Shown: positions 32,515 to 42,778 of the stretch, one piece after another
How the letters are laid out: each line of letters opens with the position of its first letter
How positions within the stretch are numbered: position 1 is the stretch's first letter
The notes under the pieces: model-generated
What the model saw: the letters and a program-made list of their open reading frames with translations, nothing else
The model's database searches: none
Told to the model about the DNA's origin: nothing
Position numbers and translations under genes: made by a program
Assembly (NCBI GenBank): GCA_001298555.1
Contig: LJCW01000318.1
Location: forward strand, 1 to 54,455
From: Actinobacteria bacterium OV450
GTDB lineage: Bacteria > Actinomycetota > Actinomycetes > Streptomycetales > Streptomycetaceae
Reading direction: 5' to 3'
DNA length: 54,455 nucleotides

Positions 32515-34341
32515 ATGGCTGGCAGCCGGGCACACAGCGTGTACGGCCGCTGCTCCGACCGGGAGGGCAGCCTCCCGCCGGGTAGCGCCGGGCTACATCC
32601 CGCGCATCCGCGGAGGGAGCTGCGCCCATCCGCTGCGAGCCCGGTCGACCGGGCCCTCCACCAGGTGGAGGTGCTTTCCCGCGCCCTGTCCGAAGCCCCT
32701 GACGAAGGCGAGATCCTGCGCCTGGCCATGCACTATGTAGCCACTGCCGGGCCGTACCGTGCCGAAGCCGGATACCTCGAGGTGGACGGTGACCTGGTCC
32801 CCAGTCCGAGGAACGGTCGGACCCACGCCGCATCCGTGGACCGGAGGGTCAGGGAGCTGGAGGGGCAAGACGGCCCTGTGACCGTGCCCGGCAGGCCCTG
32901 GGGCTGGGCTCTGGGGCTACGCGGGCTGGAGAGACTTCACGGCTACCTCGTGGTGACGTCCCCAGGCCGCCCCACGGGGGCCCAGCGGTCCCTGCTCTCC
33001 ACGCTCGTCTGGCACACCGCCGCTGCTCTGTCAGTCGCTTTCGCGCAGCGCCGCCGGCGCGAGGACGCGCTGGAACTCCAGCGGGTCAGGGAGGAACGCG
33101 CCACTCTTCAGCAGCAGCTGATCTCCGTGGTGGCTGAGCTGGGGTACCAGCGGGCCGTTCATGCGCTCATGGCCGACATCGCCGCCTCCGGCGGCGGTGC
33201 GGAGGCCGCCACGCGCGCACTGCACGAGCTCACCGGACTTCCGGCGCTCGTCGAGGACCGCTTCGGCCGGCTGAAGTCCTGGTCAGGTTCCGGCCGACCC
33301 GACCCTTACCCGGAACCGGACCCCGTGTGCCAGAACGACATGCTGCACGCCGTCGCCCGGGAGGTCGGGCCCGTACGGATCAAGGACCGGCTGATCGCTC
33401 TGGTCCGCCCGCACGGCGAGATCCTGGGCGTGCTGGCGCTGGTCGACGCCCTGGACGAGGCCGACGAGCACACCGTGTTCGCGCTCGAACACGCCGCCAC
33501 GTCGCTCGCCCTGGGGCTGGCGCACCTGCGCAACCTGGCCGAAGTGGAGCTGAGACTGCACCGCGAGCTGGTCGACGACCTCCTGGCGGGGACGGACGCC
33601 GCAAGCGCCTACGCCCGGTCCGAGGCAGTCGGACACGACCTGCACCGCAGCCACTACGTCGTCGTCGTGGAGTGGTCGAACCGGACCGCGGACGATTCGT
33701 TCGCCCAGACCGTGGGCCGGGCGGCCTCTGCCGTCGGCATGCGCTCGCTGCTGACCCAACGCTCCGACCACATCGTCCTGGTCGTTGACGACAGGCCTCA
33801 CGGTGGCGCGCTGCACGAGGCGCTCGCCCGGGAGACGGGAACACGGTCCGGGACGATCGGGGTGAGCGCCCCTTCCGACTCCGTGCCCGACATCCCCCAC
33901 CGCTACCAGGAGGCACAGCGCGCCCTCGAGGTGCGCCTCAATTCTCGCGAGCGGTACGGCACGACCTTCTTCGACGAGCTCGGCCTGTACCGCATCCTGG
34001 GACCCGGTTCCGACCGCCAGGAACTGGAGACGTTCGTCCACGAGTGGCTAGGGCGGCTCATCGACTACGACTCCCGGCACCACGCGGACATGGTGGAGAC
34101 CCTCTCCCGCTACTTCGACTGCGGCGGCAACTACGACGAGACCGCCGCATCCCTCACGATCCACCGCAGCACGCTGCGCTACAGGCTGCAGCGCATCCGC
34201 GAGATCAGCGGCAACGACCTCGCGAACGTCGAAGACCGGCTCAACCTCCAGGTGGCGACCCGGGTGTGGAAGATCGTGCTGGGTGGCCGTGAACCAGGAG
34301 AGCCCGGGTCTCAAGGTCGATCTGCTGAGCCTCTCCGGTAG
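32515..34341 (+). CDS. PucR/CdaR-type regulator with GAF-like sensor
   Basis: 608 residues from the ATG at 32515, which has GGAG 7 nt upstream; earlier starts have no site. An N-terminal GAF-like region (about 50-180) and coiled coil (RRREDALELQRVREERAT) lead to a second sensor region (PALVEDRFGRLKSW) and a C-terminal PucR helix-turn-helix (ETLSRYFDCGGNYDETAASL, then IHRSTLRYRLQRIREISGND). Proteins of this type activate catabolic or stress operons and often flank dormancy/hypoxia clusters with acetate kinase in Streptomyces. The C-terminal 101 bp overlap the convergent ackA gene. Confidence 0.8.
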   Translation: MAGSRAHSVYGRCSDREGSLPPGSAGLHPAHPRRELRPSAASPVDRALHQVEVLSRALSEAPDEGEILRLAMHYVATAGPYRAEAGYLEVDGDLVPSPRNGRTHAASVDRRVRELEGQDGPVTVPGRPWGWALGLRGLERLHGYLVVTSPGRPTGAQRSLLSTLVWHTAAALSVAFAQRRRREDALELQRVREERATLQQQLISVVAELGYQRAVHALMADIAASGGGAEAATRALHELTGLPALVEDRFGRLKSWSGSGRPDPYPEPDPVCQNDMLHAVAREVGPVRIKDRLIALVRPHGEILGVLALVDALDEADEHTVFALEHAATSLALGLAHLRNLAEVELRLHRELVDDLLAGTDAASAYARSEAVGHDLHRSHYVVVVEWSNRTADDSFAQTVGRAASAVGMRSLLTQRSDHIVLVVDDRPHGGALHEALARETGTRSGTIGVSAPSDSVPDIPHRYQEAQRALEVRLNSRERYGTTFFDELGLYRILGPGSDRQELETFVHEWLGRLIDYDSRHHADMVETLSRYFDCGGNYDETAASLTIHRSTLRYRLQRIREISGNDLANVEDRLNLQVATRVWKIVLGGREPGEPGSQGRSAEPLR

Positions 34342-35395
34342 GAACGACCACGACGGGAACGCGAGCGCCGGGCGCGCTGACGATCTCGGGCCGCTCGGCG
34401 ATCACTGGTCGCAGACCGCCCGTGAGGCCGAACACGGACAGCCGGGCGCACACCTCTTCGCGTACCTCAGGCTGATCCTCACCGATCTCACCCGTGAAGA
34501 CCACGGCGTCCAGACGGCTCAAGGATGCGGCCATCTCGGCGATACCGCGACGGCAATGGTGGGTGAAGACGTCAAGGGCGAGTGCGGCACGCCCGTCGCC
34601 CGCCGCCCGGCTGCGGACCAGGTCGCGCGTGTCGCCCGAAGTGCCGGAGAGGGCGAGCAGACCGGACTTGTGGTTCAGAGCGTCTTCGATCTCGTCCGCT
34701 GACAGGTTCTTCCGCTTCAGCAACCACGTCAGGGCGCCAGGGTCGAGGCTGCCGCTGCGACGACTCATCACCAAACCCTCCAAGGGCGTGAAGCCCATCG
34801 TCGTGTCGACACTGTGCCCCTCCAGCACGGCGCAGGCGGAGCAGCCGCCGCCCAGGTGCACCATCACCAGCTGCAGCTGCTCAGGGCGGCGACCGAGGAG
34901 TTCAGCAGTCCGGGCCAGCGCCCAGGCGTAGGACAGACCATGGAAGCCGTAGCGGCGCAGTCCGTACGCCTCGCGCCAGCCGGCAGGTACGGCGTACTCC
35001 CGTGCGGCAGCCGGCAGACCGGCGTGGAACACCGTGTCGAAGCAGACCACGTGCGGAACTTCGGGCAGCAGGTCCCGAGCCGCGTCCACAACGGTCAATG
35101 CTTGAGGGACGTGCAAGGGCGCGAGGTCTGCCAGCCGGTCCAAACGGACACGCACATCGTCGTCGAGCACGGTGTGGCTGCGCATCTCCGAGCCGCCGTG
35201 GACGATGCGGTGACCCACGGCTGTGGGAGCCGGCCCTTCCCGCAACAACTGCCGCAGCGATCCGAGTGCGCCTTCGCCGGGTGGAGATTCGCTGTGATGT
35301 TCGTTGAGGACCTCACCGCCGTCCCCGAAGACCGTCAGACGCAAACTCGATGAACCCGCGTCTGTCACTAGTACCCGGCTGATTCGTGTTCGCAC
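34241..35395 (-). CDS. ackA: Acetate kinase
   Basis: 384 residues from GTG 35395, preceded by a purine-rich GGGAGAGGG. Motifs of the acetokinase family: VTDAGSSSLRL (usually N-A-G-S-S-S), YGFHGLSYAWA, VMVHLGGGCSACAV, TTMGFTPLEGLVMSRRSGSLDPG and FTGEIGEDQPEVR. The N-to-D change in the first motif is the main oddity; the other catalytic residues are present. It converts acetyl phosphate and ADP to acetate and ATP, a fermentation-type ATP supply suited to hypoxia. No phosphotransacetylase is in the window. Its 3' end overlaps the PucR gene by 101 bp. Confidence 0.9.
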   Translation of the reverse strand: MRTRISRVLVTDAGSSSLRLTVFGDGGEVLNEHHSESPPGEGALGSLRQLLREGPAPTAVGHRIVHGGSEMRSHTVLDDDVRVRLDRLADLAPLHVPQALTVVDAARDLLPEVPHVVCFDTVFHAGLPAAAREYAVPAGWREAYGLRRYGFHGLSYAWALARTAELLGRRPEQLQLVMVHLGGGCSACAVLEGHSVDTTMGFTPLEGLVMSRRSGSLDPGALTWLLKRKNLSADEIEDALNHKSGLLALSGTSGDTRDLVRSRAAGDGRAALALDVFTHHCRRGIAEMAASLSRLDAVVFTGEIGEDQPEVREEVCARLSVFGLTGGLRPVIAERPEIVSAPGARVPVVVVPTGEAQQIDLETRALLVHGHPARSSTPGSPPGG

Positions 35396-35689
35396 ACACC
35401 GACCCTCTCCCTCGTCCGCAACGGCACTGAGTACCCGATCCGACCACCCAGAAAACGGAACAGTCCGCGGGACACACCCAGCGGACCAGTAACGTCCGGC
35501 GTACCGATCGTGGTCGCTCCGTCCGCCGCGACACACCGCGGGCTTCAGGCCGGCACCCCGCATGGGCGGGAGATGGGCAGGGCATGCAAGGGGGATGCTG
35601 CGGCGGGTCTGATCGCGCCGGGACCGGCTGCGACCGGAGAATGTGGCCCTCAGGTGGCACACCCGATGACAGGGCGATCGAGGGCGACC

Positions 35690-36656
35690 ATGACGAGCGC
35701 GACCGCAGACGAAGGACAGCCCGTTCACCGGCGGAAGACCACGGTGTGGCTGTCGAAGGTCTTCGCACTCGACCGTGCCGGCGTCAACTGGCCGCGGGCC
35801 GTGGTGTTCCTGGACGTGGGACTGGTGCCGCTGGTCGTCTTCTGGGCGATCGGCCACGAGGAGTACCTGCTCAGCGCCCTGTTCGGCCTGCTGTTCGCTG
35901 CGCTGGCCGACCCGGGGGGCGGGTACGGGCACCGCGCTTCGCACGTCGCCCTCTTCGCACTGATCGGTGCGGGGGTGACCCTGCTGGCCTTCGGTGTCGG
36001 GGCGCAGGCGTGGGGCTGGCTGGTGCTGGTGGCCTTCGTGGTCACGCTCGCAGCCGGCTTGGCGGCTGCCTTCGGAGTGCGTAGGTTCGTCAACGCGCTG
36101 CTGCTCAACATCTGGTTCATCGTCGCCGTCGGACTCGCGTACACCTTCCACCACGCGACCCACGTCACCAGTCACACCTGGGCCCAGGCCCTGGCCTGGG
36201 CCGGAGGGTCGGCGCTGTGGATCGCGCTGACGTTCACCGAGTGGCTGTTCCGGGGCCGCCGGGACCTGCCCCAGCCGGTCGCGGAGCTGCCCGGTGACAC
36301 CTCGCGCAGGAAGCTCACCGGTCCGCTGACCGCCTTCGCCGTGATCCGCGCCCTGGCCGTCGGGGGGAGCGTCGCCCTCGCCTTCGGACTGGAGTTGCCG
36401 CACGGGTACTGGATCCCGATCGCGGCCATCGTCGCCATCAAGCCGAGCCTGGAGCAGTCCACCCTCGTGGCCGCGCAACGCCTCGCCGGGTCGCTGATCG
36501 GGGCCCTCGCGGCCTCGCTGCTGCTCCTGCTCCTGCTGCCGGCCGGTGAGACCGGGCTGAAGGAGTTCGCGATGAAGCGGGGCCTGGAAGTCGTCGCGCT
36601 CGTCCTGCTGATGCACGGAGTCGGAATCCGCTTCCTGAACTACGCTCTCTACACCC
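35690..36656 (+). pseudogene. FUSC-like membrane protein, C-terminus lost
   Basis: Start at ATG 35690 (MTSATADEGQPVHRRKTTVW), with GAGGGCG 8-9 nt upstream. Eight or more hydrophobic segments with the FUSC/YccS pattern (YLLSALFGLLFAALADPGGG; GYWIPIAAIVAIKPSLEQST; LAGSLIGALAASLLL) are intact. After RFLNYALYT the sequence changes to DNA antisense to an ion channel gene, and the frame runs on to 37234 with unrelated low-complexity residues. The homologous cytosolic C-terminal domain is missing, so either the protein is a chimera or the gene is broken. Family members are efflux or aromatic-acid transport-like proteins. Confidence 0.65.
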
Positions 36657-36890
36657 CGGTCCCCGGCTTCGGTGTTCCTGCGTTCCCGGCTCCGTCGGAC
36701 GGCGCCCACGATGAGCTTCAGGGCCAGGCCGAAGATGACCAGGTTGGTGAGCATCTGCACGGTGACCACCAGGCGCGCGCCATCGGTCTTCGCCGTGATG
36801 TCGCCGAATCCGACGGTGGAGAACACGGTGACCGCGAAGTACAGGCCGGCGGTACGGGTGCCGGTACGTGCCGCCGTCTTGGGGGGCCGC
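36657..36890 (-). pseudogene. K+ channel remnant (pore and second helix only)
   Basis: On the minus strand RTAGLYFAVTVFSTVGFGDITA contains the potassium selectivity filter TVGFGD, followed by the inner helix VVTVQMLTNLVIFGLALKLI and a basic tail. No first membrane helix is found upstream: an in-frame TGA and Pro/Arg-rich sequence precede it. The tail runs into the truncated FUSC gene at about 36657. A two-TM channel gene therefore appears cut at both ends, its 3' side by the same junction that cut FUSC. Confidence 0.65.
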
Positions 36891-37161
36891 CCGGGCGCCC
36901 CCGGTCATGGCGCCCGACGCAGCTTCGCCCTTGGCCCGGCACCGGATCTCCGGTCCGTCCACGCGCCCTCGGCAGAGCCCCGGATCGGTCCAGCGTGTGC
37001 GTAGCGTGTCTTGCCGTGAACGCTGTGCGGTGTGCGCAGGTCCACCTCCCGGCGGGGATTCCCGGCTCGGGGACCGCAGAGCCCTCCCGCGTCGGCAACG
37101 CCAGATGCGGAGGGCTGTGTGCGGTCACCTCAAAAAGCCCGGGTTCACAGAGAACAGCAGG
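36891..37161. other. Junction segment without gene
   Basis: About 270 bp between the channel remnant and the pirin gene. No reading frame has a motif or ribosome-binding site. Local sequence style changes after about 37160, where ordinary chromosomal genes begin. Confidence 0.4.
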
Positions 37162-38127
37162 TCAACGGACCCTTCCTCTGGGCTTCAGGTGGGTCGGGGG
37201 AAGCTGCGGGGCGGGAATCGGAGGGCCGTCGTAACCCTTTACCTCGCCGTATCGGGAGCCGTTCATCCAGTCTTCCCGGGCCTGGGCGATCTCGTCGTGG
37301 GAGCGGCCGATCCAGTTCCAGAACATCACGATCTCCTCCTCGAACGGCTCGCCGCCCAGCAGCATCAGGCCCGCGTCCGAGGTTGCGCGCAGGGGGAGGT
37401 CCGTGCGGCCGCAGCCGAGGTAGAGCATGGAGCCCGGGAGGACCGGGACGCCGTCCACGTGGGCCTCGCCCGACATCGACAGCACCGCGTACTCGAAGTC
37501 CGGGTCCAGCGGGAGCCGGGTTTCGGTGCCCGCCGCGAGGGCCAGGTCGGCGCCGACGATCGGGCTGTAGGCCGTGCCCGGCGAGGCCGCCGTGTCCAGC
37601 GTGCCCAGGATGACCGTCGCGGTCAGGCCCGGCGCCGTCACCTGCGGGAGCTCCGCGTGGTGCTGGAAGTGGGGGTCGACGTTGCGGTGGGCCTCGGGGA
37701 GGGCCACCCAGAGCTGGGCCCCGTGCAGGATCCGGCCGTGCGGGCGGGGGCTCTCCTCGGAGTGGCTGATGCCTCGGCCGGAGGTCATCAGGCCGAGCTC
37801 GCGCGGGCGGATGGTCTCCAGGCTGCCGACGCTGTCGCGGTGGAGCACCTCGCCGTCGTGGAGCCAGCTCACGGTCTGGAGCCCGCTGTGTGGGTGCGGG
37901 GCGACCTGCATGCCGGGCTCGCCGGCGATGTCGTCCGGGCCGTAGTGGTCCACGAAGCACCAGGCGCCCACCATGCGACGGCCCAGGTTCGGCAGAAGCC
38001 GGCGGACCTCGGTGGACTCCCCGAGCTTGACCGTGCGCGGGCTGAGGAGCTCACGGACGGGTTCGGCCACGACGAAGCCGCGGCCACCGCAAGCGGAAAG
38101 AGCGGGCTGGCGATCGAGATTGCTCAT
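37162..38127 (-). CDS. Pirin-family protein
   Basis: 321 residues with the pirin bicupin: metal ligands H-P-H-S (APHPHSGLQTVSWLHDGEVL), DSVGSLETIRPRELGLMTSG, and H-S-E (ISHSEES) are all present in the N-terminal cupin, and a degenerate second cupin follows. Pirins are Fe-binding redox sensors or quercetinase-like dioxygenases. The ATG at 38127 begins MSNLDRQPALSAC. Monocistronic. Confidence 0.88.
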   Translation of the reverse strand: MSNLDRQPALSACGGRGFVVAEPVRELLSPRTVKLGESTEVRRLLPNLGRRMVGAWCFVDHYGPDDIAGEPGMQVAPHPHSGLQTVSWLHDGEVLHRDSVGSLETIRPRELGLMTSGRGISHSEESPRPHGRILHGAQLWVALPEAHRNVDPHFQHHAELPQVTAPGLTATVILGTLDTAASPGTAYSPIVGADLALAAGTETRLPLDPDFEYAVLSMSGEAHVDGVPVLPGSMLYLGCGRTDLPLRATSDAGLMLLGGEPFEEEIVMFWNWIGRSHDEIAQAREDWMNGSRYGEVKGYDGPPIPAPQLPPTHLKPRGRVR

Positions 38128-38254
38128 ACCCCCAACCTAGTACCCGCGCCGGTGCCGCGTTCGGTGGAATGCCCGGCCGCCGTCCCGTGTTGGAGGGGGC
38201 GGACACACCACCGGAACACCATCCGGGCACCACCCCAACGGCGGAAGGGACGCG

Positions 38255-38605
38255 ATGAACGCGCCGACGACCTACTTCGAGCACGGGACGGCAGCCGAGC
38301 GCTGGGAGCGGGCCCGGCTCTTCTTCGATGCGAAGGAGTACGCGACGGCCGCGCGCATCCTGCACCCGCTGGCCGAGGAGGCCCCCGAGCAGCTGGCGCC
38401 GCGCCTGTTGCTGGCCCGCGCCTACTACCACTCCGCCCAGCTCTCGCGCGCCGAGCATGAGCTCCGCGCCATCCTGGAGCGCTGGCCGGTGGAGGACTAC
38501 GCGCAGCTGATGCTCGGCCGGACACTGGAGCGCCGGGGCCGGGCCGCCGAGGCCGCCCCGTACCTGCGGCTCGCCGCCGCCATGGCCGGCGAGTTCCCCG
38601 AGTAG
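38255..38605 (+). CDS. Small tetratricopeptide-repeat protein
   Basis: 116 residues, almost entirely TPR helices (ARLFFDAKEYATAARILHPL; RLLLARAYYHSAQLSRAEHE; LMLGRTLERRGRAAEAAPYL). The ATG follows GGAAGGGACG, a good ribosome-binding site. It is probably a protein-interaction adaptor. No partner is evident in neighbouring genes. Confidence 0.85.
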   Translation: MNAPTTYFEHGTAAERWERARLFFDAKEYATAARILHPLAEEAPEQLAPRLLLARAYYHSAQLSRAEHELRAILERWPVEDYAQLMLGRTLERRGRAAEAAPYLRLAAAMAGEFPE

Positions 38606-38665
38606 GCGGACAAAAGGCGGCGCCGTGCCGGGCCGGGCGGCCGCCTCGGTTAGCCTGGGGGCACG

Positions 38666-39862
38666 ATGAACCGTCTGACCACGCCTTTCGGCTCCTACGA
38701 GCTCACCCGCTTCCCCGAAGACCCGCGCGACCAGCTCCGCGCCTGGGACGCGGCCGACGAGTACCTGCTGCGCCACCTCGACTCCGGTACGGGGGAACGC
38801 GGCCCGGTGGACCTGGCCGGCGCCGGGCAGATCACCATCCTCGGGGACCGGTGGGGAGCGCTGACGACGGCGCTGGCCGCGTACCGCCCGACGCAGATCA
38901 CCGACTCCTACCTGTCCCGGGCCGGCACCGCCGCGAACCTGGACCGCGCCGGCATCGGCACCGCCAAGCAGACGGTGCGGCTGCTGACCACCCAGGACCC
39001 GCCGCCCGAGCGGATCGACGTACTCCTGGTCCGGGTCCCGAAGAGCCTGGCGCTGCTGGAGGACCAGCTGTACCGGCTGGCGCCGCACGTGCACGCGGGC
39101 ACGGTCATCGTGGGCACCGGCATGGTCAAGGAGATCCACACCTCCACGCTCAAGCTCTTCGAGAAGATCCTCGGCCCGACCAGGACCTCGCTCGCCGAGA
39201 AGAAGGCCCGGCTGATCTTCTGCACCCCCAGTGCCACGTCGACGCGGGCGGTCGACCCGTGGCCGGTCACGTACACCCTGGACGGGGAGGCGGGCTCGGG
39301 TGCCGGCCTGACCGCCGTCAACCACGCCGGGATCTTCTGCGCGGACCGGCTCGACGTCGGCACCCGCTTCTTCCTCCAGAGCATCCCGACCAACACCAAC
39401 GGCGCCCGGGTCGTGGACCTGGGCTGCGGCAACGGCATCGTCGGCACGGCCGTCGCGGTCGCGGACCCGCGCGCGGAGATCGTCTTCACCGACGAGTCGT
39501 ACCAGGCGGTCGCCTCCGCCAAGGCCACGTTCCGCGCCAACGTCCCCCGCGAGCGCGAGCGGGCCGACTTCCTCGTCGGCGACGGCGTGGCCATGCTGGA
39601 CCCCGGTTCGGTCGACCTGGTGCTCTGCAACCCGCCGTTCCACTCCCACCAGGCGACGACCGACGCGACGGCACTGCGCATGTTCGCGCAGTCCCGCAAG
39701 GTGCTGCGGCCGGGCGGTGAGCTGTGGGTGGTCGCCAACCGCCACATGGGCTACCACACCCACCTGCGCCGCCTGTTCGGCAACAGTGAGGTCACGGCGA
39801 GCGAGCCGAAGTTCGTGGTGCTGCGCGCGGTCAAGCGGGACGAGCGCTCACGCCCCGTGTGA
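38666..39862 (+). CDS. RlmG/RsmC-like 23S rRNA guanine-N2 methyltransferase
   Basis: 398 residues with a degenerate N-terminal methyltransferase-like domain and a C-terminal catalytic domain, the RlmG/RsmC layout. SAM motif I VVDLGCGNGIVGTAVAVADP (about 250) and the guanine-N2 motif NPPFHSH (about 320) are clear. It probably modifies the large-subunit rRNA. It begins 61 bp after the TPR gene. Confidence 0.85.
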   Translation: MNRLTTPFGSYELTRFPEDPRDQLRAWDAADEYLLRHLDSGTGERGPVDLAGAGQITILGDRWGALTTALAAYRPTQITDSYLSRAGTAANLDRAGIGTAKQTVRLLTTQDPPPERIDVLLVRVPKSLALLEDQLYRLAPHVHAGTVIVGTGMVKEIHTSTLKLFEKILGPTRTSLAEKKARLIFCTPSATSTRAVDPWPVTYTLDGEAGSGAGLTAVNHAGIFCADRLDVGTRFFLQSIPTNTNGARVVDLGCGNGIVGTAVAVADPRAEIVFTDESYQAVASAKATFRANVPRERERADFLVGDGVAMLDPGSVDLVLCNPPFHSHQATTDATALRMFAQSRKVLRPGGELWVVANRHMGYHTHLRRLFGNSEVTASEPKFVVLRAVKRDERSRPV

Positions 39863-39925
39863 CCTGCTCGTATACCCGCCGGTACGGCCCGCAGTACGCC
39901 CTGCGCCCGGCCTAGACTCGGCCGC

Positions 39926-40717
39926 GTGAGCAGCCCGGTGCGAAATGACGGTACGGACGAAGGCGCGGACGGCGGTGCGGACGGCGGTGCGCACCGCGCG
40001 CGCTACCGTCGCGAGGAGCTGGCCAGCGCGGCCGGCGTCAAGGTGCGCAACCTGCGCTACTACCAGGAGCGCGGGCTGCTCCCGCCGCCGCGCCGCGAGG
40101 GCCGGATCGCCTGGTACTCCGCGGACCACCTGACCCGGCTCCGGCTGATCAGCGATCTGCTGGGGCGCGGGTACACCGTCAACGGGATCGCCGAGCTGCT
40201 GCACGCCTGGGAGGCGGGCGGCGGCCTGTCCCAACTGCTGGGCCTGGAGCGGGCCATGACCCGCGACTGGGTGCAGGAGGAGCCGGTCACGATGACCCTG
40301 ACCGAGCTGCGCGAACTGTTCGGCCCGGCGGCGACGGCCGAGGACACCCGGCGGGCCGCGGAGCTGGGGTACGTACGGATCGAGGGCGACCGGGTCACGC
40401 ACCAGAGCCGGCGGCTGCTGGAGGCGACGCTCACGCTCGTGCACCAGGGCGTGCCGCTGGCGGAGGTACTCGACGCGGGGGACTTCGTACAGGCTCAGGC
40501 GGCCGCGCTCGCCGACCGGTTCGTCGGACTGTTCCGGCGGCATGTGGTCGGCCCGGACGGCCTGGAGCATCTTTCGGCCAGTCAACTGGATCACATCTCG
40601 GAGGCCGCGGCGGCGCTGCGGCCCGTGCCGCGCGAGGTCGTGGCCGCGGAGTTCGCCCGGGCGATGGCCCGCCGGGTGGAGGCGGAGGTCGCCGAACTGC
40701 TGCGCACGGAGCAGTGA
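39926..40717 (+). CDS. MerR-family regulator
   Basis: 263 residues from the GTG at 39926. After an acidic Gly/Asp-rich leader (about 20 residues) a MerR winged helix (REELASAAGVKVRNLRYYQE, RGLLPPPRREGRIAWY) and a helical effector domain follow. The leader is encoded by near-perfect GGCGGTGCGGAC repeats. No cysteine-rich metal site is visible, so it may be a drug or oxidative-stress sensor. No adjacent target gene is obvious. Confidence 0.82.
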   Translation: MSSPVRNDGTDEGADGGADGGAHRARYRREELASAAGVKVRNLRYYQERGLLPPPRREGRIAWYSADHLTRLRLISDLLGRGYTVNGIAELLHAWEAGGGLSQLLGLERAMTRDWVQEEPVTMTLTELRELFGPAATAEDTRRAAELGYVRIEGDRVTHQSRRLLEATLTLVHQGVPLAEVLDAGDFVQAQAAALADRFVGLFRRHVVGPDGLEHLSASQLDHISEAAAALRPVPREVVAAEFARAMARRVEAEVAELLRTEQ

Positions 40718-40835
40718 CCGACGGGTAGGAGTCGGCCGAAAGGACACGGTCGAACAACCTTGCCAACCCCCATTGGCACTCTTACATTCAACTCGTCGGT
40801 AACAACGGTGCACAGCCGAAATAAGGGACGATCTC

Positions 40836-42696
<1,861 letters not shown>

Positions 42697-42723
42697 CGGC
42701 CGCCGGCGACCCGCGTACGAGGA

Positions 42724-42764
42724 GGCCCGCCGGCCCCGGATCGCTCCGGGGCCGGCGGGCCTTT
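42724..42764. terminator. Bidirectional terminator hairpin between convergent genes
   Basis: A perfect 17-bp stem (GGCCCGCCGGCCCCGGA with its complement, loop TCGC) is followed by TTT. It lies between the secreted-protein gene and the converging acylase gene, and could terminate both. Confidence 0.9.
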
Positions 42765-42778
42765 CGCCGTCACGGGTC

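Noticed and set aside
34241..36826. One 861-codon minus-strand frame joining channel, antisense FUSC and acetate kinase
   Set aside because: Only the acetate kinase part (start GTG 35395) and the channel pore segment are protein-like; the middle is the antisense of FUSC and is Gln/Asp/Arg low-complexity.
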